NCBI GenBank assembly: GCA_002422845.1
Contig: DITM01000003.1
Coordinates: 1 to 7,695 of the forward strand
Length of the DNA: 7,695 nucleotides
Reading direction: 5' to 3'
DNA from: Candidatus Paracaedibacteraceae bacterium UBA6184
Lineage (GTDB): Bacteria; Pseudomonadota; Alphaproteobacteria; UBA6184
Shown: positions 1 through 6,464 of the stretch, piece by piece
Numbering within the stretch: the stretch's first letter is position 1
How the letters are laid out: each line of letters begins with the position of its first letter
The notes under the pieces: generated by a model
Databases searched by the model: none
What the model was told of the DNA's origin: nothing
What the model saw: only the letters and a program-made list of their open reading frames with translations
Made by a program: the position numbers and the translations under genes

Positions 1-623
1 TCTGCCAAGGCTGAAATAAAGAACAGTATGAACATTGGAAAATGCGGAATAATGAACCATAGCCCTTTTTGACCCTTCACAATATCAGACAAGTTGAACG
101 ACTGAACGGTCATCACAACGGACAATAAAATGATCCCCATAGAGACCTCATAGGAAATCATCTGAGCCGCCGCACGAAGTCCACCGTATAGTGCATAGAC
201 TGAATTGCTGGACCACCCCGCCATGATGATACCAAACACCCCCATCGAGCTGATGGCTAAAATATACAATAACCCAAGATTAACGTTTGCAAAGACGAGT
301 GATTCGCCCCATGGAATAACTGCCCAGCTGGCTAAGCTTAATCCAAAGGTAATGATAGGCGCCATTAAAAATACAGGAACGTCTGCATTTCTAGGTAAAA
401 TGATTTCTTTATGAATCAATTTAATACCATCGGCAAAGGGTTGAAACAGACCAAACGGTCCAATGACGTTTGCCCCCCATCGCATTTGAGCAGCGGCAAG
501 TACCTTACGTTCTGCCAGAGTAAGATACGCAATCGCAACAATCGTTCCCACTAAGAATACCAGCACACCGATGCATAATTTCAAGAAGGGAATTCCAAAT
601 TCAATAATATCATTCCAGATCAT
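1..623 (-). CDS. nuoH: NADH-quinone oxidoreductase subunit H (partial, 3' part outside window)
   Basis: Membrane subunit (ND1 homologue) that joins the peripheral arm to the membrane arm of complex I and forms much of the quinone-entry chamber. The 207 visible residues start MIWNDIIEFG and include a first membrane helix (about 12-36), the AERKVLAAAQM motif (37-47), the cytoplasmic loop with GPFGLFQPFADGIKL (55-69), further helices (about 83-105 and 115-137), and the signature RAAAQMISYEVSMG (150-163). The family is usually about 330-345 residues, so roughly 40% is missing beyond base 1. ATG 623 overlaps the nuoG stop by 4 bp (ATGA), with GGGAG at 631-635 seven bases upstream. Oddity: the loop reads RWGANV where nearly all relatives have R-x-GPNV; Ala51 replaces the usual proline. 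Identity is very secure. Confidence 0.97.
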   Translation of the reverse strand, partial: MIWNDIIEFGIPFLKLCIGVLVFLVGTIVAIAYLTLAERKVLAAAQMRWGANVIGPFGLFQPFADGIKLIHKEIILPRNADVPVFLMAPIITFGLSLASWAVIPWGESLVFANVNLGLLYILAISSMGVFGIIMAGWSSNSVYALYGGLRAAAQMISYEVSMGIILLSVVMTVQSFNLSDIVKGQKGLWFIIPHFPMFILFFISALA

Positions 624-2686
624 TGAGTGTCTCCCTTTGTATTTTTCTGGGCGATTTCTTGAGTACATTGCGCCATGATTTTTGAATATTTACTAATCAC
701 ATTGGTCATGTAAAAATTCGTAATAATTGGATGAAGCTCTTCAGTTAATAAAGTTCCCTTAATCCCCATATTCGGATCCCAATGGCGTTTGCTAAAGCTG
801 CAATTTTCTGAAAATTCACTGTTTTCTTTTTGCAGATCTTTCCGCACATCGTGAATTGACGCATACTGCTTTTGATGCCCCATACGACTTAACAATTCAG
901 CAATAATCTGCCAATCCTCACGCGCATCTCCCGGAGGATTTACAGCTTTGTGAGCATATTGAGATCGCCCCTCTGTATTCACATAAATGGCCGATTTTTC
1001 GGTATACGCACATCCGGGTAGAATCACATCCGCTCGCGAAGCACCCTTATCACCGTGATGGCCTATATATACCACGAACGTATTTTTGCTTATTTTCTGC
1101 GCAATATCATCCATTCCTAGCAGAAACATCAAGCTAATTCGACCATCGTGGGTTGCTGGAATCATATCCGAAGCACACAGTCCATTTTCACCTGGCACAA
1201 ATTCAAGATCTAAACCGCCCACCCGATTAGCACTAGTGTGCAAAACATTAAATCCATTCCAACCATCATCACGAACTAAGTTATATTTTTCAGCGATTTG
1301 GGCACACGTGTTTAAGATTACTGTACCTTGAGCCGATTGTAAGGCAGATTGCCCAATAATTAATGCAGGGCGTTGAGCCGCTTTAAGGGCTTTAGCGGCT
1401 TTCCCCTTACCCGCCAATATATCAGCCAACAGCAGAACATCATTTCCAAGATCGGTGACTGGATAGGTTAGATCATGTTCGAATCCAATTCGGAACATTT
1501 GCATACCGTTGCTCACAACACCACGACGCAATCGAATATTTAGAACGGGAGCTTCCCATCGAGGATTGGTTCCAACCAATACACACACATCTGCGGTATC
1601 AATATCACTCAAACTGGTGTTAAAGACAAATGACGCTGGGTTTTGTGCATCAGCATAAGCTCCATCCACTCGACAATCCAAATGCTGAGACCCAATGTGA
1701 TGCATTAATCGCTTCATCAACAACATGCTTTCACAATCCACTAAATCACCCGCCAGTGCTGCAATTTTGTGATTAGGCGTAGCTGTTAATTGTTGAACAA
1801 CCTTTGCAAAGGCTTCATCCCACGATGCAGGTTGCAACATACCTTTGTCGTCCCGAACATAAGGTTTATCTAACCGTTGCGACAGCAGCCCATCGTACGC
1901 AAATCGACTTTTATCCGATAACCAAATTTCATTAATGTCTTCCATTTCACGTGGCTTAATGCGAAAGACCTGCCCCCCACGGCTATCCACTCGAATATGT
2001 GATCCCAACGCATCCATCACATCAATCGTATCCGTATGCGTTAATTCCCAGGGACGCCCCTGAAATTGATACGGCTTAGAATTCAATGCCCCCACCGGAC
2101 ATAAATCAATCACGTTGCCAGAGATTTCCGACTGAATTGCTTTTTCCAAGGTGGTAATTTCCATATGTTCACCACGACCCACTGCGCCAATATCAGTAAC
2201 CCCAGCAATGTCTTCTGCAAATCGCACACATCGCGTACAGTGAATACATCGAGTCATTGTCGTGCTAATTAAAGGCCCCATGTGTTTATCAGTAACACTG
2301 CGGCGTTTTTCTTCATTATACCTAGATCGATCACGTCCATAGTGCAGCGCCTGGTCTTGCAAATCACACTCCCCCGCCTGATCGCAAATGGGACAGTCTA
2401 ACGGATGATTAATCAACAAGAATTCCATCACGCCTTCGCGGTCTTTCTTAACATGATCCGTCATCGTGTGAATTACCATGCCATCTTGAATCATATTTGC
2501 ACAACTTGGGATCGGTTTGCGCGATCCTTCAACATCCACCAAGCACATGCGACAATTGCCCGCAATGTCTAACTTAGGATGATAACAAAAATGTGGGATC
2601 TGGATACCAACCTGCTGACAAGCTTCGATAATGCTTATCACCTTTGGAAACGTATGTTGTTTATGATCGATCGTAACTTTAATCAT
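620..2686 (-). CDS. nuoG: NADH-quinone oxidoreductase subunit G (75-kDa-type iron-sulfur subunit)
   Basis: Peripheral-arm subunit that carries electrons from NuoF towards NuoI/NuoB. From the ATG at 2686 (MIKVTIDHKQ) it is 688 residues, normal for alphaproteobacteria. The N-terminal ferredoxin-like domain has the N1b [2Fe-2S] ligands Cys34, Cys45, Cys48 and Cys62. The N5 site follows, with its unusual histidine ligand: His94, Cys98, Cys101, Cys107. The N4 [4Fe-4S] ligands are Cys147, Cys150, Cys153 and Cys196. The rest is the molybdopterin-oxidoreductase-like domain, which in this family binds no cofactor; I see no extra N7 cysteine set. The start was chosen by homology and a weak AGGTG (2691-2695). 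The same frame stays open upstream to TTG 2839 (ATG 2824 lies within), but those 51 residues are encoded by the palindromic element and are unlike NuoG. It overlaps nuoH by 4 bp. Confidence 0.97.
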   Translation of the reverse strand: MIKVTIDHKQHTFPKVISIIEACQQVGIQIPHFCYHPKLDIAGNCRMCLVDVEGSRKPIPSCANMIQDGMVIHTMTDHVKKDREGVMEFLLINHPLDCPICDQAGECDLQDQALHYGRDRSRYNEEKRRSVTDKHMGPLISTTMTRCIHCTRCVRFAEDIAGVTDIGAVGRGEHMEITTLEKAIQSEISGNVIDLCPVGALNSKPYQFQGRPWELTHTDTIDVMDALGSHIRVDSRGGQVFRIKPREMEDINEIWLSDKSRFAYDGLLSQRLDKPYVRDDKGMLQPASWDEAFAKVVQQLTATPNHKIAALAGDLVDCESMLLMKRLMHHIGSQHLDCRVDGAYADAQNPASFVFNTSLSDIDTADVCVLVGTNPRWEAPVLNIRLRRGVVSNGMQMFRIGFEHDLTYPVTDLGNDVLLLADILAGKGKAAKALKAAQRPALIIGQSALQSAQGTVILNTCAQIAEKYNLVRDDGWNGFNVLHTSANRVGGLDLEFVPGENGLCASDMIPATHDGRISLMFLLGMDDIAQKISKNTFVVYIGHHGDKGASRADVILPGCAYTEKSAIYVNTEGRSQYAHKAVNPPGDAREDWQIIAELLSRMGHQKQYASIHDVRKDLQKENSEFSENCSFSKRHWDPNMGIKGTLLTEELHPIITNFYMTNVISKYSKIMAQCTQEIAQKNTKGDTQ

Positions 2687-2876
2687 GACGCACCTGTAAT
2701 TGGATAAAGGCGGCTCCGGCAGCAACGCAGTTGCTGATGGCAGCCCTTGCTGCCAAGGCTCTTGGACGAAGGTCAAGAGCCACGGAGCCGCTAGATAGCG
2801 CAGGTTTGGCTCTGCGTGCCGCATGGCACTGTGAGCCAAAGGGCGCTATAAACGCTGCAAACAAAATCATAGGCAT
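2679..2876 (-). CDS. small ORF bridging nuoF and nuoG, interrupted by the palindromic element
   Basis: Reading frame of 65 codons starting at ATG 2876, inside the nuoF 3' end, behind a near-perfect Shine-Dalgarno AAGGAGG (2886-2892, 9-base spacer). It ends with TAA 2681-2679, overlapping the nuoG start (ATGATTAA), so ribosomes leaving it would sit on the nuoG start codon. The product begins with a short hydrophobic stretch (MPMILFAAFIAPF) followed by Ala/Arg-rich residues encoded by the palindromic element. Removing the element and one copy of its flanking repeat leaves MPMILFAAFIQLQVRHD, 17 codons still in frame. I recognise no protein family. It could be a translated leader coupling nuoG translation to nuoF, or non-functional coding potential. 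The SD and overlap are observed; expression is inferred. Confidence 0.35.
   Translation of the reverse strand: MPMILFAAFIAPFGSQCHAARRAKPALSSGSVALDLRPRALAARAAISNCVAAGAAFIQLQVRHD
2704..2708. repeat. direct repeat ATAAA, left copy (candidate target-site duplication)
   Basis: ATAAA here and at 2848-2852 bracket the palindromic element. The copies are 144 bases apart, exactly 48 codons. Allowing one mismatch the match extends to 8 bases (ATAAAGGC versus ATAAACGC). A 5-bp AT-rich match could arise by chance, so its position at the edge of the structured DNA is the main support. Confidence 0.5.
2709..2847. repeat. GC-rich compound palindromic element, about 139 bp, between nuoF and nuoG
   Basis: Nearly every base lies in an inverted repeat. 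Two modules are separated by 3 bases: a four-way junction (2710-2791) and an interrupted hairpin (2795-2849). G+C is about 64% by hand count, clearly above the flanking genes. Copies of ATAAA flank it, at 2704-2708 and 2848-2852, as expected of a 5-bp target duplication. No transposase is encoded, so if mobile it would be non-autonomous. Three of the six frames are open through it: two on minus and one on plus. Being palindromic, translatable and a multiple of three with its duplication, it behaves like Rickettsia palindromic elements or REP/MITE-type repeats. I cannot match it to a named family from sequence alone, and this window contains one copy only. Confidence 0.75.
2710..2791 (-). other. 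four-way junction (cloverleaf-shaped) structure in the nuoF-nuoG transcript
   Basis: A perfect 9-bp closing stem (2710-2718 with 2783-2791) encloses three perfect hairpins: 2720-2726/2730-2736 (7 bp, 3-base loop), 2738-2744/2749-2755 (7 bp, 4-base loop) and 2757-2764/2774-2781 (8 bp, 9-base loop). Only single bases (2719, 2737, 2756, 2782) link the arms, so 31 Watson-Crick pairs occupy 62 of 82 bases. The fold is possible on either strand and would form in nuo mRNA. It is tRNA-like in topology only: arm lengths and loops do not fit a tRNA. Confidence 0.75.
2795..2849 (-). other. long interrupted hairpin beside the four-way junction
   Basis: Three coaxial perfect stems form one hairpin: 2795-2801 with 2843-2849 (7 bp), 2805-2812 with 2833-2840 (8 bp) and 2816-2820 with 2825-2829 (5 bp, 4-base loop). 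They are separated by a 3x2 and a 3x3 internal loop. In the mRNA it comes before the four-way junction. No U-tract follows, so it is not a standard terminator. Confidence 0.72.
2848..2852. repeat. direct repeat ATAAA, right copy (candidate target-site duplication)
   Basis: Partner of 2704-2708. Its first two bases also pair in the outer stem of the hairpin module, so the element boundary on this side is uncertain by a couple of bases. Confidence 0.5.
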
Positions 2877-4147
2877 AATCGTCGCCCTCCTTGCTCAATG
2901 CGCGCGATCAGCTCATGTTTAAAGTGACGAATCAATCCTTGCACAGGCCATGCCGCAGCATCACCCAAAGCGCAGATGGTATGACCTTCAATTTGATGGG
3001 TGATGTCTTCTAACAGATCGATGTCTTTTAAGTCTGCATCACCCCGTTGAATACGAGTCAGCAACCGCCACAACCACCCCGTACCTTCACGGCACGGTGA
3101 ACATTGACCGCAACTTTCATGCATGTAAAATTTGGATAGTCGTGCAATGGCTTCAACAATATCCGTTGATTCATCCATCACAATCACGGCCGCGGTTCCT
3201 AAACCCGACTTTACGGCGGCCAGACTATCAAAGTCCATAACCACTGTATCACAGATCGTTTTGGGTAATACGGGAACGGAAGAGCCCCCCGGAATGACGG
3301 CGAGCAAATTATCCCAACCACCGCGTACACCGCCTGCATGTTTTTCGATTAAATCTTTTAATGAAATTCCCATTACTTCTTCAACGTTGCACGGCGCATT
3401 GACGTGACCGGAAATACAAAATACTTTGGTACCACAACTTTTGGCGGCGCCTAGTCCTGCAAACCACGACGCCCCCCTTCGTAGAATCGTTGGAACAACG
3501 GCAATGGTTTCAATGTTATTAATGACGGTAGGCTTACCATATAAACCCTTGATTGCAGGAAATGGGGGTTTAAGACGGGGTTGCCCTTTTTTACCCTCAA
3601 GACTTTCTAATAGCGCGGTTTCTTCGCCGCAAATATAAGCGCCAGCTCCGCGATGGACATACAGATCAAAATCAAAACCACTTCCTGCAGCGTTTTTGCC
3701 CAACAGTTTTTTATCATAAGCTTCTTTGATCGCTGTTTCTAAAATATCGGCTTCCCGTTTGAATTCTCCACGAATGTAAATGTATCCAACGCTTGCACCA
3801 ATAGCACTGGCCGCAAGTAATGCTCCCTCGATAATCTTGTGAGGTTCATTTCGAATAATATCCCGATCCTTACACGTGCCGGGCTCCCCCTCATCTGCAT
3901 TTACAACAAGATAATGTTGCTGATTGTCCTTCGGAATAAAAGACCATTTCATTCCCGTTGAAAATCCAGCACCGCCACGTCCACGAAGTCCAGAGGCTTT
4001 GATTTCATTAATCATCCAATCAGCCCCTTTTGCGATCAGATCTGCCGTTTTATCCCAATCCCCACGCTGTTCCGCAGCATTTAAATTCCACCCCAGAAAA
4101 CCATATAAGTTCTTGAAAATGCGATCCTGTTCATTTAAAAACGTCAT
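2867..4147 (-). CDS. nuoF: NADH-quinone oxidoreductase subunit F (NADH-binding, FMN and N3 cluster)
   Basis: The 51-kDa-type subunit where NADH is oxidised and electrons pass through FMN to cluster N3. It is 426 residues, the normal size. The Gly-rich nucleotide-binding segment GLRGRGGAGFSTG spans 53-65 and the FMN region NADEGEPGTCKDRD spans 83-96. The conserved HRGAGAYICGEETALLESLEG lies at 165-185. N3 [4Fe-4S] ligands are Cys346, Cys349 and Cys352 (ESCGQCSPCREGT) plus Cys392 (ICALGD). ATG 4147 overlaps the nuoE stop by 4 bp, with AGGA eight bases upstream. The last residues (EQGGRRLCL) are encoded by DNA that also carries the strong AAGGAGG site. The 180 bp to nuoG is the only large gap in the operon. 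Confidence 0.98.
   Translation of the reverse strand: MTFLNEQDRIFKNLYGFLGWNLNAAEQRGDWDKTADLIAKGADWMINEIKASGLRGRGGAGFSTGMKWSFIPKDNQQHYLVVNADEGEPGTCKDRDIIRNEPHKIIEGALLAASAIGASVGYIYIRGEFKREADILETAIKEAYDKKLLGKNAAGSGFDFDLYVHRGAGAYICGEETALLESLEGKKGQPRLKPPFPAIKGLYGKPTVINNIETIAVVPTILRRGASWFAGLGAAKSCGTKVFCISGHVNAPCNVEEVMGISLKDLIEKHAGGVRGGWDNLLAVIPGGSSVPVLPKTICDTVVMDFDSLAAVKSGLGTAAVIVMDESTDIVEAIARLSKFYMHESCGQCSPCREGTGWLWRLLTRIQRGDADLKDIDLLEDITHQIEGHTICALGDAAAWPVQGLIRHFKHELIARIEQGGRRLCL
2886..2892 (-). promoter_or_regulatory. strong ribosome-binding site in the nuoF 3' end
   Basis: AAGGAGG lies within the last codons of nuoF and is 9 bases before ATG 2876 (and 15 before ATG 2870, which would overlap the nuoF stop as ATGA). 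It is the best Shine-Dalgarno match at any junction in this operon, yet it is about 200 bases from the nuoG start. It may serve the small bridging frame. It may also be the original nuoF-nuoG junction signal, displaced from nuoG by the inserted element. Confidence 0.55.
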
Positions 4148-4698
4148 GATCCCGATCCTTTCATGGGTTCAGAACTAACACGCCCTATCATCGATCCCGT
4201 TTTTACTGGTTTTCCTGCAATCACATCGTCCAACATCCTGCCGAAAGCTTCAGGATTTACATCCTCAATATATGCATCATTGATCTGCACAATTGGTGCA
4301 TTCACACACGCTCCTAAGCATTGAACCTCAAACAAACTGATGTCGTTTTTCGTTTCACCGGGTTGGATGCCCAATTTGGTTTTGCACACCTTCATCAGGT
4401 CATCACTGCCCCGCAACCAACATGGCGTTGTCGTACACACCTGAATGACAGTTTTACCCACCGGTTGCAATCGATACATCGTATAGAAGGATGCGACTTC
4501 TTGCACACGAATTACCGGCATCTGTAACAGCTCTGCGATTGCTGCGATTGCTTCACGGGACAACCATCCATCGTTCTGAGCTTGTGCCAAATCCAGCAAC
4601 GGCATTACTGCGCTTTGCGGATGATCTTTGGGATATTTAGCCAAAATCTGTTTGATTTTTTTGTGGTTCTCAGCTGAAAATTTAAATGAATGGCTCAT
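4144..4698 (-). CDS. nuoE: NADH-quinone oxidoreductase subunit E (24-kDa-type, N1a cluster)
   Basis: Thioredoxin-fold subunit that pairs with NuoF and carries the [2Fe-2S] cluster N1a. It is 184 residues. The N-terminal helical part (to about 77) includes VQEVASFYTMYRLQPVGK. The ligands are Cys88 and Cys93 (CTTTPC) and Cys127 and Cys131 (CLGAC), the standard C-x4-C and C-x3-C spacing. The tail after about residue 165 is short and Ser/Gly-rich; many alphaproteobacterial NuoE proteins are somewhat longer, so a modest C-terminal shortening is likely, without loss of cluster ligands. The start has AGGTGG about five bases upstream and overlaps the nuoD stop by 4 bp; the stop overlaps the nuoF start by 4 bp, both ATGA arrangements suited to translational coupling. 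Confidence 0.97.
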   Translation of the reverse strand: MSHSFKFSAENHKKIKQILAKYPKDHPQSAVMPLLDLAQAQNDGWLSREAIAAIAELLQMPVIRVQEVASFYTMYRLQPVGKTVIQVCTTTPCWLRGSDDLMKVCKTKLGIQPGETKNDISLFEVQCLGACVNAPIVQINDAYIEDVNPEAFGRMLDDVIAGKPVKTGSMIGRVSSEPMKGSGS

Positions 4699-5864
4699 CG
4701 ATCCACCTCTCCCAATACAATGTCCATGGATCCTAAAATGGCAGAAATATCCGATAACATATGCCCCTTGCTACACATATCCATGGCTTGCAAAAATGCA
4801 AACCCTGCTGATCGAATTTTACACCGATACGGTTTGTTGGTACCATCCGAAACTAAATAGACACCGAACTCTCCCTTCGGAGCTTCAACCGCTGTGTATG
4901 TCTCACCCGCTGGAACGCGATAGCCTTCGGTATACAACTTAAAGTGATGGATCATCGCCTCCATACTGGTCTGGAGATCCTGACGTTTAGGAGGAGCAAT
5001 CTTATGATTATCGACCATAACAGCACCCTTTGGCATTAAGCTTAGGCATTGTTTGATGATCTTAATGCTTTCGTACATTTCAGCAACCCGCACTAAATAC
5101 CGCGCATAACAATCCCCCGTGTTGGCCACAGGAATATCAAATTCAACCTTGTCATAAGCATCATAAGGTTGAGATTTTCGCAAGTCCCAAGCAACCCCAC
5201 TCGCCCGAAGCATAGGCCCCGTAAAGCCCCACTCAATGGCTTCTTCTGATGAAACGATTCCAATATCAACTGTCCGTTGTTTGAAAATACGATTTTCTCG
5301 CACCAACCCATCCATTTCATCAATTTTAAAGGTAAACCCTTTAATAAAGTCCAGAATATCATCCAGCAATCCCTCGGGCATATCCTGATGGACGCCACCG
5401 GGGCGAAAATAGGCTGAATGAAGCCTGGCGCCACTGACACGTTCACAAAATCCTAAAATAATTTCCCGATATTCAAATCCCCACAAGAACGGCGTTAATG
5501 CCCCCACATCCATTGCAAAGGTCGTAACATTCAATAAATGATTCATAATGCGGGTTAATTCGGCAAACAACACACGAATAAATTGAGCCCGAATGGGAAC
5601 CTCTATGCCCAACAATTTTTCAACGGCCAATGCAAAGGCATGTTCCTGGCACATGGGCGATACATAATCCAACCGATCAAAATACGGCAAGGCCTGAAGA
5701 TACGTTTTATCCTCAATCAGCTTTTCTGTCCCACGGTGCAACAATCCAATATGGGGGTCTATACGTTCAACAATCTCACCATTCATTTCCAAAATTAATC
5801 GCAGCACCCCGTGTGCTGCCGGGTGTTGGGGACCGAAGTTTAATTGAAAGGTTTCTTTATGCAT
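4695..5864 (-). CDS. nuoD: NADH-quinone oxidoreductase subunit D (49-kDa-type, quinone-binding)
   Basis: Peripheral-arm subunit, related to the large subunit of [NiFe] hydrogenases, that forms the quinone-reduction site with NuoB. From ATG 5864 (MHKETFQLNFGPQHP) it is 389 residues, typical for separate NuoD. By comparison with the structurally studied bacterial and yeast enzymes, the quinone head-group residues correspond to His18 (GPQHPAAHG) and Tyr67 (YFDRLDY). HIGLLHRGTEKLIE (38-51) and the terminal SDISAILGSMDIVLGEVDR are also classic. This start has GGAG six bases upstream (5871-5874) and matches the family N-terminus. The frame is open further, to 5927, but those extra 21 residues lie inside nuoC and have no family support. 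It overlaps nuoC by 8 bp. Confidence 0.97.
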   Translation of the reverse strand: MHKETFQLNFGPQHPAAHGVLRLILEMNGEIVERIDPHIGLLHRGTEKLIEDKTYLQALPYFDRLDYVSPMCQEHAFALAVEKLLGIEVPIRAQFIRVLFAELTRIMNHLLNVTTFAMDVGALTPFLWGFEYREIILGFCERVSGARLHSAYFRPGGVHQDMPEGLLDDILDFIKGFTFKIDEMDGLVRENRIFKQRTVDIGIVSSEEAIEWGFTGPMLRASGVAWDLRKSQPYDAYDKVEFDIPVANTGDCYARYLVRVAEMYESIKIIKQCLSLMPKGAVMVDNHKIAPPKRQDLQTSMEAMIHHFKLYTEGYRVPAGETYTAVEAPKGEFGVYLVSDGTNKPYRCKIRSAGFAFLQAMDMCSKGHMLSDISAILGSMDIVLGEVDR

Positions 5865-6456
5865 GGGGATCTCCATCAGTTGAAGATTCATAGGTTGGGT
5901 CGTACCACTTATTTTGCATAAAATCAAAATGCCTGCGCGCTTGCGGTAAATTCACCGGATCATAGACTATACATCGTTTATCTTCATCATAGTGTACTTC
6001 AAACCGTCCCTCTGTTGGAAAGTCCTTACGCATCGGATAAGCATCAAAGGTATAGTCTGTTAAGATACGCTCTAAATTAGGGTGCTGATCAAAGACAATG
6101 CCAAACATATCAAATACTTCGCGTTCATACCAATTGGCCGCCTTATATATGCGACACATCGATGGCACAGAAATCGTGTCTGCCACAGATATTTTCACCC
6201 GAACACGTACGTTACGGTGCATGTTTAACACATGATACACAACCTCAAACCGTTTGGATCTATTCGGATAATCAACAGCCGTAATATCTGTCAACTGTAA
6301 GAATTTTACAGAATGTTTGAGCGACCCCATCACGTCTATTAAGCGTTCTAGCGGGACAATGAGAGTATATTCACCCAACGCCTTAATAAATTGAATATCA
6401 TGAATATCCAGCTTGTCTTCAAAATGAGATTTTAAATCGCTTAAGAAATCCTGCAC
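5857..6456 (-). CDS. nuoC: NADH-quinone oxidoreductase subunit C (30-kDa-type)
   Basis: Peripheral-arm structural subunit that packs against NuoD and NuoB near the quinone site; it carries no redox centre. It is 199 residues, the usual length for an unfused NuoC. The family signature fills residues 109-147: WYEREVFDMFGI, then HPNLERILTDY, then PMRKDFP. The start is GTG 6456, eight bases after the nuoB stop, with AGGTG just upstream. An ATG two bases upstream (6458) is out of frame and ends after five codons, so it cannot be the start. The 3' end overlaps the chosen nuoD start by 8 bp. nuoC being separate from nuoD is the alphaproteobacterial and mitochondrial-type arrangement, unlike the E. 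coli nuoCD fusion. Confidence 0.96.
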   Translation of the reverse strand: MQDFLSDLKSHFEDKLDIHDIQFIKALGEYTLIVPLERLIDVMGSLKHSVKFLQLTDITAVDYPNRSKRFEVVYHVLNMHRNVRVRVKISVADTISVPSMCRIYKAANWYEREVFDMFGIVFDQHPNLERILTDYTFDAYPMRKDFPTEGRFEVHYDEDKRCIVYDPVNLPQARRHFDFMQNKWYDPTYESSTDGDPHA

Positions 6457-6464
6457 ATTAACAC

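Noticed and set aside
2710..2791. tRNA gene, because of the cloverleaf shape and 82-base length
   Set aside because: The closing stem is 9 bp, the arms are 7, 7 and 8 bp with loops of 3, 4 and 9 bases, no T-loop or D-loop consensus or anticodon loop of 7 is present, and there is no variable loop or proper linker pattern.
2704..2852. rho-independent terminator or attenuator between nuoF and nuoG
   Set aside because: Neither module is followed by a U-tract on the minus strand, so there is no intrinsic terminator signature; weaker effects on RNA ends remain possible.
2731..2922. 63-codon frame on the plus strand across the element
   Set aside because: It runs antisense into nuoF, has no ribosome-binding site, and is explained by the stop-poor GC-rich palindrome.
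5093..5446. 117-codon frame inside nuoD on the same strand, other frame
   Set aside because: It lies wholly within the well-conserved nuoD coding sequence in another frame and resembles no family.
5865..5927. longer nuoD with 21 extra N-terminal residues
   Set aside because: The extension lies inside nuoC, lacks family similarity, and the downstream ATG has a well-spaced GGAG.
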